From contig JAPPKM010000024.1 of the NCBI GenBank assembly GCA_028874315.1, positions 1-54,338 on the forward strand: DNA of 54,338 nt. The letters run 5' to 3'. Below the pieces are notes generated by a model, which did no database searches, was not told the origin of the DNA, and was given only the letters and a program-made list of their open reading frames with translations. Position numbers and translations under genes: made by a program. This document shows, in pieces, positions 19,336-27,590 of this stretch; within the stretch, counting starts at the first letter, position 1, and every line of letters begins with the position of its first letter. This DNA is from Chloroflexota bacterium. Lineage in GTDB: Bacteria; Chloroflexota; UBA11872.

Positions 19336-19365
19336 ACGCGGCGCGAGCGGCGCATCCCCACGCCC

Positions 19366-20556
19366 ATGGCGGCACCTCGCATCTACCTGGATCACGCGGC
19401 GACCACGCCGCTGGACCCCGTGGTACGGGACGCCATCGTTACGACGCTGGAGCAGCTGCCGGGTAACCCCAGTTCGCTGTACGCGGAGGGCAGGGCGGCG
19501 CGGGATGCGCTGGACGCCGCGCGCGCCAAGGTCGCCGACGTCCTGCTGGCCGATCCGGACGAGATCGTATTCACGAGCGGTGGCAGCGAAGGAGCGGCCC
19601 TGGCTATTCGGGGTACGGCGTTCGCGGCCGCGCGTACCGGAGGGCGGCACCTGGTAACGACGACGGTGGAACATCACGCGGTGCTACATACGGTGCAATT
19701 GCTGGCGCAGCGACACGATTTTCAAGCCACGGTCGTTCCTGTGGACGCGGCGGGGCTTGTCGATCCCGAGGCGGTGGTGAACGCCGTTCGTCCAGACACC
19801 GCCCTGGTGAGCGTGATGTATGCCAACAACGAGATGGGCGCCATCCAGCCGGTTGCGGAAGTCGCGACGGCGCTGCGCGACCACCCGGCGCTCGTCCACA
19901 CCGACGCCGTGCAGGCGCCGGGTCAGCTGCCGGTCGACGTTCCCTCGCTGGGCGTGGACCTATTGAACATTGCGGCACACAAGTTCTACGGCCCCAAGGG
20001 TGTAGGCGCGTTGTTCGTGCGACGTGGCGCACGGCTCAGCCCGCAGATCGTGGGCGGATCGCAGGAGCGCTATCGGCGCGCGGGCACTGAGAATGTGGCC
20101 TTTGCCGTGGGACTTGGCGTTGCGCTAGCCCGAGCGGAGACCGAGCGTCCAAGCGCCGCGGTGCACAACCTGCGGCTGCGCGACCAGCTGATGGAGGGAA
20201 TCGCGGCAATCCCCGACAGTCGGCTGAACGGACCGCGGCGTCAGCGGCTGTCGAACAACGTCAATGTCTGCTTCGCGGGTGTGGAGAGCGAAGCGTTGTT
20301 GCTGGGGTTGGACGCCGCCGGTATCGCGGCCTCCAGCGGGTCAGCCTGCACGTCGGCCTCACTCGAGCCTTCGCACGTCTTGCTGGCCATGGGCGTTCAG
20401 CCAGACCTGGCCGCAGGTAGCCTGCGGCTGACGACCGGACACGGGAATACGGAAGCCCAGATCGAGCGGACGCTGGAGGTGTTGCGCGCGTTGGTGCCGC
20501 AAGGGCGTCGCACGACCGCCGACTCGAAAGGAAATCAGGCTGCCAGAATCTTGTAG
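19366..20556 (+). CDS. Cysteine desulfurase (NifS/IscS type)
   Basis: PLP enzyme that takes sulfur from cysteine for Fe-S clusters and other thio-cofactors. The 396-residue protein has YLDHAATTPLDP at the start, VEHHAV with the PLP-stacking His (about 104), MYANNEMGAIQP (151-162), the PLP lysine Lys206 in NIAAHKFYGPKG, RRAGTENVA, and the mobile active-site Cys328 in SSGSACTSASLEPSHVL. The long loop around the Cys makes it a group I enzyme (IscS/NifS), not SufS. The phosphate-binding TSGGSEGAALAIRG differs slightly from the common TSGxTExNN. It follows the SufR-like regulator by 30 bases and lies upstream of an IscA-like carrier, so this is a small Fe-S assembly group. No IscU or SufBCD is in the window. 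Confidence 0.94.
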   Translation: MAAPRIYLDHAATTPLDPVVRDAIVTTLEQLPGNPSSLYAEGRAARDALDAARAKVADVLLADPDEIVFTSGGSEGAALAIRGTAFAAARTGGRHLVTTTVEHHAVLHTVQLLAQRHDFQATVVPVDAAGLVDPEAVVNAVRPDTALVSVMYANNEMGAIQPVAEVATALRDHPALVHTDAVQAPGQLPVDVPSLGVDLLNIAAHKFYGPKGVGALFVRRGARLSPQIVGGSQERYRRAGTENVAFAVGLGVALARAETERPSAAVHNLRLRDQLMEGIAAIPDSRLNGPRRQRLSNNVNVCFAGVESEALLLGLDAAGIAASSGSACTSASLEPSHVLLAMGVQPDLAAGSLRLTTGHGNTEAQIERTLEVLRALVPQGRRTTADSKGNQAARIL

Positions 20557-20584
20557 CTCGCGGCGCTCGATCACCTTCGTCGTA

Positions 20585-20602
20585 GAATCAGAAAATTGAT
20601 TC
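20585..20602. promoter_or_regulatory. Perfect 6+6 inverted repeat upstream of the small membrane protein gene
   Basis: GAATCA, a 6-base spacer GAAAAT, then TGATTC form a perfect palindromic site in an AT-rich patch, ending 20 bases before the GTG start at 20623. It could be an operator or a short hairpin. No known consensus fits. Confidence 0.35.
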
Positions 20603-20622
20603 CGGGCGGTAGAAGGGCCGTC

Positions 20623-20835
20623 GTGTCGGCAGAACTGATTGGGATCCTCGGCGTGGGCGTGACGTTGCTGATCGGGCTTGGTGGGCTGATTGTTGGGCTA
20701 AGTCTTCAGCTTCACAGCGAGTTGCGCAATGATCTGCGGCAGTTTCGCGAGGAAAACAGCCGACAGCATGGCGAGCTTGCCGCACGTATCGACGCCCTTA
20801 ACGCCCGCGTCGACGGTCAGTCCACGCCGTCGTAG
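20623..20835 (+). CDS. Small single-pass membrane protein with coiled coil
   Basis: A 70-residue protein of unknown function. It has a short N-terminus, one glycine- and leucine-rich transmembrane segment (ELIGILGVGVTLLIGLGG and on to VGL, about 4-27), then a charged helix of about 40 residues with heptad-like repeats (LRNDLRQFREENSRQHGELAARIDALNARV). This layout recalls many short bacterial proteins of the type found next to toxin or envelope genes but no family name can be given. GTG 20623 is chosen over TTG 20596 because AGAAGGG lies six bases before it and it begins at the membrane segment. It sits between the cysteine desulfurase and the IscA-like gene, preceded by a palindrome. Confidence 0.65.
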   Translation: MSAELIGILGVGVTLLIGLGGLIVGLSLQLHSELRNDLRQFREENSRQHGELAARIDALNARVDGQSTPS

Positions 20836-20946
20836 CCAGGAACTGTGCATGACACGACAGATGTGGCGAGCGGCCGCCGGGTTGCGTAGGCTCGGGGTGC
20901 GGCGCGGGACGGACCGCGGCGCCTTTTGAACCCAAGGAATGCCGAC

Positions 20947-21387
20947 GTGGCCACAGGCGACACGCTGACTCTGATGGACCTTCCGCTGGCTGATGCGCCG
21001 ATTCTTACGGTGCGGCCCTCGGCCGCCGCCGAATTCGACCGGATGCGGACCAAGCGCAACCGGCCGGACGCGGTGCTGCGGGTACGTGTGATCGTGGACT
21101 CCGGCTGCGGCGACTTCCGCTACGCCATGGGCATCGAGCCCGGTCCCCGCGAAGGCGACCAAAGCATCCCGGCCCACGGCGTCACCGTGATCGTCGATGC
21201 CGAGAGCGCCGACTTGCTGCGCGGCTCCACGCTGGAGTACAGCGATTCGCTGATGGACGGCGGCTTCAAGGTGCTAAACCCTCGCGCCCAGTCCGTCTGT
21301 GGCTGCGGTCAGTCGTTCAGCCTTACCGGACGTGAGATTACAAGCGAGCACGTGCGGGGCGGGCTGGGTAGTTCCGGCGGCTCGTAG
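20947..21387 (+). CDS. HesB/IscA-like A-type Fe-S carrier protein
   Basis: Binds iron or an Fe-S cluster and passes it to target apoproteins. The 146-residue protein has the fold's ILTVRPSAAAEFDRM start and the three conserved cysteines: Cys54 in DSGCGDFRYAMG, Cys118 and Cys120 in VCGCGQSF, with the C-x63-C-x-C spacing of the family. GTG 20947 is chosen because AAGGA precedes it; TTG 20926 is possible. Residues 63-80 carry an insertion (EPGPREGDQSIPAHG) typical of the family's flexible hairpin. A Gly/Ser tail follows the CxC motif, whereas many family members end there. It belongs with the cysteine desulfurase upstream. Which clients it serves cannot be seen, though NadA and GltB are Fe-S proteins in this window. 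Confidence 0.85.
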   Translation: MATGDTLTLMDLPLADAPILTVRPSAAAEFDRMRTKRNRPDAVLRVRVIVDSGCGDFRYAMGIEPGPREGDQSIPAHGVTVIVDAESADLLRGSTLEYSDSLMDGGFKVLNPRAQSVCGCGQSFSLTGREITSEHVRGGLGSSGGS

Positions 21388-21479
21388 CCACAATCGCACA
21401 GTTCCTCCAGCGGCTAGAGCGTCGGGGGCGAAACGGTCCAAATCGTTGAGAGCTAACGACTTCAGCACGCGTTGCATGT

Positions 21480-21527
21480 CGGAGTCGACTTCACTCCGGA
21501 GTGCTAATCCGCCTCGGCGCATACAAT
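21480..21527 (+). promoter_or_regulatory. Candidate ftsY promoter with palindrome
   Basis: CACTCCGGAGTG (21492-21503) is a perfect 12-base palindrome, and CGGAGT/ACTCCG (21480-21498) an overlapping 6-base stem. TACAAT (21522-21527) is a -10-like box that would place transcription start about 97 bases before the ftsY GTG. No good -35 box is seen. The rest of the 243-base spacer 21388-21630 shows nothing else. Confidence 0.3.
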
Positions 21528-21630
21528 TTCGTTCGGTTCCACGTTGCCGAGCGCGGCCGCCACGAGTTTCGGACCTTGTCGCTCGGCACGGCTACATTTT
21601 TCGACCAGAACCACGACCGCGGAGGTTGGC

Positions 21631-22611
21631 GTGCTGCTAAAGCGCTTGCGGCGTTCGCAGCGCTCGAAGGCGACGGCCTCGGAAGAGGCTCTTTCGCCGG
21701 CGGAAGAGCCCACGCGTCGCCGATTTGCCACCGTGCGGCGCTGGCTGCGCCGCCCCAGGCTGCCCCCCGCGGATTGGGATGAGCTGGACGAGCAGCTCGT
21801 CGCTGCCGACCATGGTCCCCTGCGGGCCATGGAGTTGCTGGACGAGTTGCGAGAAGCCGTTCGAGCGGACGGCGCCACCGACCCTGACGCAGCGCGGACG
21901 TTGCTGGCGGCCCGTCTACGCGAGGCGCTGGGCGGGCACGAGGCGGAATTCGCCAGCGGTCCCCCGCCGCAGGTGGTGTTCGTCGTCGGGGTCAACGGGG
22001 CGGGCAAGACCACGTCAATCGCCAAGTTGGCGCATCTGCTGCAATCCAACGGGCACGACATACTGCTGGCAGCCGGGGATACGTTTCGCGCGGGGGCTAT
22101 CGACCAGCTGCAGATCTGGGGCGATCGAGTTGGCGTGCCGGTAATTGCCCACCAGCCGGGCGGCGACCCGGGGGCCGTGATCTACGACGCGTTGGACGCT
22201 GCCCAGGCGCGGGGCGTGGATTACGTGATCGCCGATTCGGCCGGTCGGCAACACAACAACGTAAACCTGATGAACGAAGTGGCCAAGATGCGTAGAGTTG
22301 CCGAGCGCAAGGCGCCGGGGGCGCCGCACGAAGTGCTGCTTGTCCTGGACGCGCTTACCGGGCAGAACGGCCTGCACCAGGCCCGGGGGTTTCTGGAGAC
22401 GGCCGGCGTGACAGGCATCGTGCTCACCAAGCTGGATAGTTCCGCCAAGGGCGGGGTGGCGTTCGCCGTCACGCGGACGACGGGTCTTCCGATCAAGTTT
22501 GTTGGCGTGGGCGAGCGGCTGACCGACTTCGAGCCGTTCGACCCGGACCAGTTCGTAGAGGCGCTACTGGCGCCGCAGCCCGGCGATGCCGGTGACGAGG
22601 TGAGAACGTGA
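21631..22611 (+). CDS. ftsY: Signal recognition particle receptor FtsY
   Basis: SRP-type GTPase that brings ribosomes with nascent membrane proteins to the Sec translocon. The 326-residue protein has a basic N-terminus ([13 protein letters not shown]), an N-domain helix bundle, and the G domain: P-loop GVNGAGKTT (120-128), DTFRAGA (G2), DSAGR (G3, where most members have DTAGR), [10 protein letters not shown] (G4) and [14 protein letters not shown] at the end. The acidic A domain of E. coli FtsY is missing, as in many bacteria. Start GTG 21631 has GGAGG five bases upstream; the open frame to 21544 is not needed. It overlaps the next gene by 4 bases (GTGA). Confidence 0.95.
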   Translation: MLLKRLRRSQRSKATASEEALSPAEEPTRRRFATVRRWLRRPRLPPADWDELDEQLVAADHGPLRAMELLDELREAVRADGATDPDAARTLLAARLREALGGHEAEFASGPPPQVVFVVGVNGAGKTTSIAKLAHLLQSNGHDILLAAGDTFRAGAIDQLQIWGDRVGVPVIAHQPGGDPGAVIYDALDAAQARGVDYVIADSAGRQHNNVNLMNEVAKMRRVAERKAPGAPHEVLLVLDALTGQNGLHQARGFLETAGVTGIVLTKLDSSAKGGVAFAVTRTTGLPIKFVGVGERLTDFEPFDPDQFVEALLAPQPGDAGDEVRT

Positions 22612-23342
22612 AAGGCGTAATTCTGGCGGGCGGTACCGGGTCGCGCCTTGACCCAATTACGCGCGTGACCAACAAGCAGTTGCTCCCGGTCTACGACAAG
22701 CCCATGATCTTCTACCCCATCGAGGCGATGGTGAATGCCGGGGTGAAGGAGATCCTGATCGTCACCAGCGGGGCCAGCGCCGGCGACTTCCTGCGCCTGC
22801 TGGGGAATGGCGAGGCGCTGGGCGTCCGGCACCTGAGCTATACGTATCAGGACGGAGCCGGCGGTATCGCCGAGGCCATTTCGCTGGCGCGACCGTTCGT
22901 CGGCGACGACCGGATGGTCGTGATCCTTGGGGACAACGTGATTGGCGGCAACATCGTGGAGCCGGCCCGTCGGTTCGGAGCGCAGCCACTGGGCGCCAAG
23001 GTGCTGCTGAAGGAAGTCGAGAATCCCAGCGCCTATGGGGTGGCGGAACTGGACGGCGACCGGATCGTGCGTTTCGTGGAGAAGCCCACGGATCCGCCGT
23101 CCAACCTCGCGGTGACCGGCATTTACTTCTACGACGCGCAAGCCTTTAGCCTGATCGAACAGCTTGAGCGCTCGGACCGCGGCGAACTGGAAGTAACGGA
23201 TCTGAACAACGCGTACCTGGAGCGCGGTCAAATGACCCACGACGTGTTGGACGGCTACTGGGCCGACTGTGGAGAGTCGATCGGCCACTACCTCCAGGCA
23301 TGCAATCTGGTGGCAAAGCATGGGGCGAATCGAATCGCGTAG
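22608..23342 (+). CDS. Sugar-1-phosphate nucleotidyltransferase (RmlA-like)
   Basis: Joins a hexose 1-phosphate to a nucleotide, most likely glucose 1-phosphate and dTTP. The 244-residue protein has LAGGTGSRLDPIT (6-18), NKQLLPVYDKPM (22-33) and later LGDNVIGGNI and EKP, with ADCGE near the end. Those are RmlA motifs, but it is shorter than typical RmlA (about 290), so it lacks most of the C-terminal allosteric extension, like several archaeal and Chloroflexota homologues. The GTG start overlaps the ftsY stop (GTGA), so translation is coupled to ftsY, an odd pairing. No dTDP-rhamnose genes (rmlBCD) are near. Identity as a sugar nucleotidyltransferase is firm; the sugar is likely. Confidence 0.87.
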   Translation: MKGVILAGGTGSRLDPITRVTNKQLLPVYDKPMIFYPIEAMVNAGVKEILIVTSGASAGDFLRLLGNGEALGVRHLSYTYQDGAGGIAEAISLARPFVGDDRMVVILGDNVIGGNIVEPARRFGAQPLGAKVLLKEVENPSAYGVAELDGDRIVRFVEKPTDPPSNLAVTGIYFYDAQAFSLIEQLERSDRGELEVTDLNNAYLERGQMTHDVLDGYWADCGESIGHYLQACNLVAKHGANRIA

Positions 23343-23451
23343 CCGCCATCGCTTCATCGGTGACGGCCGCAGGGCGCGGCCGCGCCTGCTTGCCGTCCTT
23401 ACCTGAGTGACGGGGCGGTTGGGTGGGAGCGCCGTCTCATTTCCATCCCGA

Positions 23452-23457
23452 TACAAT
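23452..23457 (+). promoter_or_regulatory. Candidate -10 box before the zinc-ribbon gene
   Basis: TACAAT, a good -10-like hexamer, lies 30 bases before the ATG at 23488 in an otherwise GC-rich spacer (23343-23487). The same hexamer stands before ftsY. No -35 box was recognised. Confidence 0.22.
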
Positions 23458-23487
23458 GCTCGGGCGGCTGTTGCTGAGGACTGAACG

Positions 23488-23682
23488 ATGCCCGACGACG
23501 ACGACGAAATCAGTGTCCGTGTCAGATCCAGCGAACGGCGTGAATGCGCCCTGTGCCGTCAGGAGACCACCTGGAACTACTACGAATATCGTCGGTGGTT
23601 TGGGCTGCTGAAGTCTCGTTACTGGGCGTGCGGGCGCTGCGGCAAGCACGAGAGTCTGGCAACACCCACCACCGAAGACTGA
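23488..23682 (+). CDS. Small zinc-ribbon protein
   Basis: A 64-residue protein with four cysteines in two pairs: Cys20 and Cys23 (CALC), and Cys48 and Cys51 (CGRC), an arrangement that would bind one zinc ion. The start is acidic (MPDDDDEIS) and the middle aromatic and basic (WNYYEYRRWFGLLKSRYWA). The role is unknown; such ribbons often bind nucleic acid or act as small adaptor proteins. The ATG has AGGA about nine bases upstream. A TACAAT -10-like box lies 30 bases before the ATG. It is 40 bases before the MFS gene and may be cotranscribed with it. Confidence 0.7.
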   Translation: MPDDDDEISVRVRSSERRECALCRQETTWNYYEYRRWFGLLKSRYWACGRCGKHESLATPTTED

Positions 23683-23722
23683 CGAGATTCGCCGCGAGTA
23701 GACACGTCTGCAGGGGAGGCGG

Positions 23723-24922
23723 GTGATCGCCCGGCTGCGATCACGGCTGGGTTCGGTTCCTCCCACCCTGGTCACGATTGTCTCGATCCTCTTTCTGAAT
23801 AACGTCGCCGTTGCCGCGGCGCGGGCGCTGCTGCCCATCTACGTCGAGCGCGACCTGGGAATGTCACCCGCGTTTACCAGCCTGTTGGTATCGCTGGAGA
23901 CGGTGATGGGTGGGCTGATCTCGGTCACGGCGGGGGCGCTGGCTGACCGGCTGGGACACCGGCTGGTGCTGGTGATCGGGATTCTTGGGTTTTCGGCGGG
24001 ACTCTTGCAGTTCCTGACCGGCGTGCCCTGGCTGCTGATAGCTCTGGCCGTGATCCTCGGACTGGCCCACGGCATGCGCTCGACCTCAGGTCAAAGCTAC
24101 CTGCTGACAGCCTCCCGCCGTCAGTCCGTCGGCGTGGCCACCGCCGCCTACTTTCTGGGAGGGACTATCGGGATGGCCGCCAGTTCGGCTGTGGCGGGGC
24201 CGGTGGTTGACCGGTTTGGTTTTGGCGCGTATGCGCTCGTGGGGCTGGGACTGAACCTGGTGCCGGCCGCCATTACGCTGCGCTATCTGCGGGACGTGCG
24301 CCCCAAGCGCCCTGTTGGAAGCACCGACAGGGGGACCTGGAATGTCCTGATGCGGCGTGAGGTGTGGCTGATGGGCGGGCTGCGATTCGTATCCACCGCC
24401 TTCTGGGGGGTATGGAGCCTGGCAATGCCGCTGCTGATGTTCCGCGCCACTGAGAGCGTCCTGCCTCCGGCCCTTCTGTACGGAACCGTCGCCATGAGTC
24501 TGGCGGCGGTCAGTCAGTTCCTGATCGGCCACTGGTCCGACCGTCGAGGTCGCACCGCGCCGGTGTACCTGGTGCTGAGCCTGCAACTCGCGGTGGCCAT
24601 CGTAGCGGCGCTCGGTTGGCAGTCGACGCCGATTCTCATCGCGACGGGAATCACCGGTGTCGTGACCGGCTGGACGATGTCCGTGTTGGTGCTTGGTGTC
24701 GTGCGTGACCGTACGGCGCCGTTGGAACGCGGGCGCGTTGTCGGCTTTGTCCACGCCCTGTGGAGCTTCGGAATCCTGGCGGGCACGGTTACCGCTGGGA
24801 CGTTGCTCGATTTCGATCCGGGGATCCCGCTGGGGCTTGGAGCGCTGGCCAATCTCGTGTCGCTGGCAATCGCCGTCGCCTTGTTCCACGGCCGGCACAT
24901 ACGGGCACCCGACCCCGGCTAG
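23723..24922 (+). CDS. Major facilitator superfamily transporter
   Basis: A 399-residue inner-membrane secondary transporter with 12 hydrophobic segments visible in two halves. The first cytoplasmic loop has GALADRLGHRLVLVIG (about 71-86), the MFS loop 2-3 signature, repeated in the second half as IGHWSDRRGRTAP. The central loop is RYLRDVRPKRPVGSTDRGTWN (about 193-213). The start is GTG at 23723, with GGGGAGGCGG just before. This looks like a drug or metabolite efflux member but no specific substrate can be given. It follows the zinc-ribbon gene and precedes tpiA by 43 bases. Confidence 0.88.
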   Translation: MIARLRSRLGSVPPTLVTIVSILFLNNVAVAAARALLPIYVERDLGMSPAFTSLLVSLETVMGGLISVTAGALADRLGHRLVLVIGILGFSAGLLQFLTGVPWLLIALAVILGLAHGMRSTSGQSYLLTASRRQSVGVATAAYFLGGTIGMAASSAVAGPVVDRFGFGAYALVGLGLNLVPAAITLRYLRDVRPKRPVGSTDRGTWNVLMRREVWLMGGLRFVSTAFWGVWSLAMPLLMFRATESVLPPALLYGTVAMSLAAVSQFLIGHWSDRRGRTAPVYLVLSLQLAVAIVAALGWQSTPILIATGITGVVTGWTMSVLVLGVVRDRTAPLERGRVVGFVHALWSFGILAGTVTAGTLLDFDPGIPLGLGALANLVSLAIAVALFHGRHIRAPDPG

Positions 24923-24965
24923 GCGCCAATAGACTGGTGTGCCCCCGCAGCCTGAGTGTCATTGC

Positions 24966-25736
24966 ATGACCCCACCGCAAGCCCGTCGACCCATCGTGGC
25001 CGCGAACTGGAAAATGAATACAGGACCAGCCGATGGCTCCGAACTCGCTCGTGCCGTTGCGGCTCAGGATCTGCCGTTCGCGCAGGTCGACGTGGTCCTG
25101 TGTCCGCCATCCACCGGGATTACTTCAGTCGCGGCGGCCGTGCGGGACAGTCCAATTGCCATTGGCGCGCAGCACGTCTATTGGGAAACGGACGGTGCTT
25201 TTACAGGCGAGATCTCGGTTCCCATGCTGTCAGGCTTGGCCGCGTATGTCATCGCCGGACACTCCGAGCGCCGGCAGCTGTTCGGCGAAACCGACGACGA
25301 CGTGCGACGCAAGACGCTCGCCATCCTGGCCGGCGGACTGACGCCGATTGTGGCTGTCGGTGAGTCGCTGGACCAACGGGACGCCGGGCAGACCCTTGGC
25401 GTGCTGCGCTCGCAGGTTACGCACGTGTTCGAGTTGTTGACGCCAGAAGAGACCGCAGCCAGCGTGGTTGCCTACGAACCCGTCTGGGCCATCGGCACGG
25501 GGCGCAACGCCACACCCCAGCAGGCGCAGGAAGCCATTGGCTGGATTCGCGACACGGTCGCGGAAGCGCAGGGTTCGACGACCGCCGATCAGGTTCGGAT
25601 TCAATATGGCGGAAGCGTGTCGCCGGAGAACTGCGAGGAGCTGCTGAGCCGCGAGGGAGTCGACGGGGCCCTGGTGGGCGGCGCGAGCCTGGACGCCGCC
25701 AAGTTCGCGACCATCGTTCGAGCGGCGGCACCGTAG
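24966..25736 (+). CDS. tpiA: Triosephosphate isomerase
   Basis: Interconverts dihydroxyacetone phosphate and glyceraldehyde 3-phosphate in glycolysis. The 256-residue TIM-barrel protein has the catalytic Lys16 (AANWKMN), His99 (AGHSERR), Glu171 (AYEPVWAIGTG) and the phosphate-binding YGGSV. The loop VGESLDQRD has Ala-Val-Gly before Glu where most enzymes have a Cys (CVGE); this does not remove a catalytic residue. ATG 24966 gives the standard N-terminus; the frame extends to 24939 but those nine residues are not conserved. It lies 43 bases after the MFS gene and converges on the PHP gene. It is not linked to gap or pgk here. Confidence 0.96.
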   Translation: MTPPQARRPIVAANWKMNTGPADGSELARAVAAQDLPFAQVDVVLCPPSTGITSVAAAVRDSPIAIGAQHVYWETDGAFTGEISVPMLSGLAAYVIAGHSERRQLFGETDDDVRRKTLAILAGGLTPIVAVGESLDQRDAGQTLGVLRSQVTHVFELLTPEETAASVVAYEPVWAIGTGRNATPQQAQEAIGWIRDTVAEAQGSTTADQVRIQYGGSVSPENCEELLSREGVDGALVGGASLDAAKFATIVRAAAP

Positions 25737-25782
25737 CCCTGAGGCATCCCTGACCCGCGGAACCGCCGGCGGACGCCGGGGG

Positions 25783-26673
25783 TCAGATCAGGATGGGGTT
25801 GGACCAGGCAATTCGGCCAGCCGCATCCTCCACTTCGACGCGGACGTACACCTCGGTGCCGAGACGCTCGTGGACGGCGGCCGTCAGCGGCTCGGCTCCG
25901 GCGAGATGACTTGAACCGCGGGAACGTGCGCCAATGAAGCTGATGCGCGACGCAGGCGAGGTGCGAACCCGGACCTGTTCGTCGTCGACTTGCAGGTCAA
26001 TAATCTCCGGTCCCATCGTTGAGTAGAAGAGTCCGCGCCGCATGGCGTCGACAAGTCCGGCAGGCGTGAAGTCCTCGGTCCGGACCATGACCCAACCACG
26101 GCCCTCGGCGCCGTGCTTCCAATGCACGTCGTCCGTCGCGAAGCCCCAGGTCAAGCCGGCTTGGAGCAAATATTCGTCCCAGGTGACTCCCGAAAAACCC
26201 TTGGCGCGGGAGACGTCGCAGACGGAATTGAAGACCTCCATCCCGACGAATCCGTCAATCTCCAGCATGTCGTGGGCGGACTGGCCCAGCCAGTACGGAT
26301 GCGCCATCACGGCAATGCCGCCGCCCGCGTTCACCAGGTCGATGGCCTCTTGCGGACCCCACGACTCGCTGGAGCGCTCGAAGCCGCTCACGCCCGTGGC
26401 CAGGATGTGATAGCGCTCGCCGGTGTATGGATCCGGGCCGTGCATCTCGATGCCGGGAATCGTCACGAACCCCGGCTGGGCGTAGGCCGTCGTGTCGGAG
26501 ACGACGTGGTGATCCGACAGCGCCATGAAGTCGTAGCCGGCGTCGCGGTACCAGGCCACGGCGTCCGCTGGCGACTTGGCCCCGTCGGAGTTGGTCGAGT
26601 GGGCGTGCAAATTGCCGCGGTACCAGCGGCCCTGAGTCAGAAACGGGTTGCCATCGCTTGCATTCGCGGTCAT
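25783..26673 (-). CDS. PHP-domain metallohydrolase (CehA/McbA family-like)
   Basis: A 296-residue protein with the PHP (polymerase and histidinol phosphatase) metal site: GNLHAHSTNSDG (20-31), ALSDHH (51-56), IPGIEMH (72-78), AVMAHPYW and FATDDVHW, giving the usual set of His, Asp and Glu ligands for two or three metal ions. Family members hydrolyse phosphate esters or carbamates. The last 60 or so residues form a separate beta-rich piece (VRVEVEDAAGRIAWSNPILI). The ATG is preceded by GAGGAGTCGGAG. No signal peptide is present, so it is cytoplasmic. Divergent from the glycosyltransferase. The substrate is unknown. Confidence 0.85.
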   Translation of the reverse strand: MTANASDGNPFLTQGRWYRGNLHAHSTNSDGAKSPADAVAWYRDAGYDFMALSDHHVVSDTTAYAQPGFVTIPGIEMHGPDPYTGERYHILATGVSGFERSSESWGPQEAIDLVNAGGGIAVMAHPYWLGQSAHDMLEIDGFVGMEVFNSVCDVSRAKGFSGVTWDEYLLQAGLTWGFATDDVHWKHGAEGRGWVMVRTEDFTPAGLVDAMRRGLFYSTMGPEIIDLQVDDEQVRVRTSPASRISFIGARSRGSSHLAGAEPLTAAVHERLGTEVYVRVEVEDAAGRIAWSNPILI

Positions 26674-26861
26674 CTCCGACTCCTCATCACACGGCGGCTC
26701 AGGCTATATGAGGGCATTATCGGTTCTACACCGGAGCAACCGCTACAGCCGGCAGGCGAAGTTGATCAGCCGGACATCCCGCGGCGGCCGGCGTTAAGGC
26801 CTCGGGGGCGGGGCCGACTATGATCAGCGCTTTACGCGGCGCCGCCGGGAGGAAGCACGAA

Positions 26862-27548
26862 ATGCCGACGAATGGTCGACACGTGTCGGTCTGCATCCCG
26901 GCCAAGGACGAAGCCGAGACGATCGAGGAGATCATCACGGGCTGCCGACCACACGCCGACCACCTGTTCGTGGTGGACGGTCACTCCAGCGACGCCACGC
27001 GTGACATTGCCTCAGCGCTCAATGTGCCGGTCTACCTGGACGCCGGCCGCGGCAAGGGCTGCGCGGTGCGGGAAGCGATTGCTCGGGCGGAGGGCGACAT
27101 CCTGGTCACTATCGACGCCGACATGTCGTTCGACCCTGACGACATTCCGGCGCTGGTTGCGCCCATAGCGAACGGCGAGGCCGACTACGCCACCGGTTCG
27201 CGGATGCGCGGCGGCAGCGATGAACTCCACGGCGACTTCGACAAATTCCTGCGGATGATGGGCCAGGACATCATCACGCTGGGCATCAACTACCGCTTCG
27301 GGGTTCGGCTGACCGATTCGCAAAGCGGCTTTCGCGCCTTCGATCTGGCGGCCGCTAGATCAATCACGCTTCAGGAAGACATCACGACGACCGAGCAGGA
27401 AATGATCATCAAGTTCCTGCGCAAGGGGTACCGGGTTGCCGAGGTCCCGACGCACGAATACGCCAGCCGGCGCGAGCGATCGCACATTTCCCTGCGACGG
27501 CATGGGGCGCGGTACGTCTACAGCTGGCTGCGCTACATGTTTTTCTAG
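26862..27548 (+). CDS. Family 2 glycosyltransferase (dolichyl/polyprenyl-phosphate sugar transferase-like)
   Basis: A 228-residue GT-A fold transferase. VCIPAKDEAETIEEI (12-26) is the nucleotide-binding start, VVDGHSSDAT follows, and IDADMSFDPDDI holds the DxD metal motif. GSRM, GFRAFD and the late VAEVPTHEYASRRERSH are typical of dolichol-phosphate mannosyltransferase-like enzymes, which load a sugar onto a lipid carrier. There is no transmembrane tail, unlike larger members. ATG 26862 has GGGAGGAAGCACGAA before it; the frame to 26820 is not needed. It converges on the ABC exporter genes. The sugar and acceptor cannot be told. Confidence 0.85.
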   Translation: MPTNGRHVSVCIPAKDEAETIEEIITGCRPHADHLFVVDGHSSDATRDIASALNVPVYLDAGRGKGCAVREAIARAEGDILVTIDADMSFDPDDIPALVAPIANGEADYATGSRMRGGSDELHGDFDKFLRMMGQDIITLGINYRFGVRLTDSQSGFRAFDLAAARSITLQEDITTTEQEMIIKFLRKGYRVAEVPTHEYASRRERSHISLRRHGARYVYSWLRYMFF

Positions 27549-27590
27549 GCGCGAAACTCCGGCGGCCTCGGCTGCATTCCGGTTGGGGTG

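Noticed and set aside
20849-20929. 26-codon ORF between the small membrane protein and IscA-like genes
   Set aside because: Very short and Arg-rich with a marginal ribosome binding site; no support beyond an open frame.
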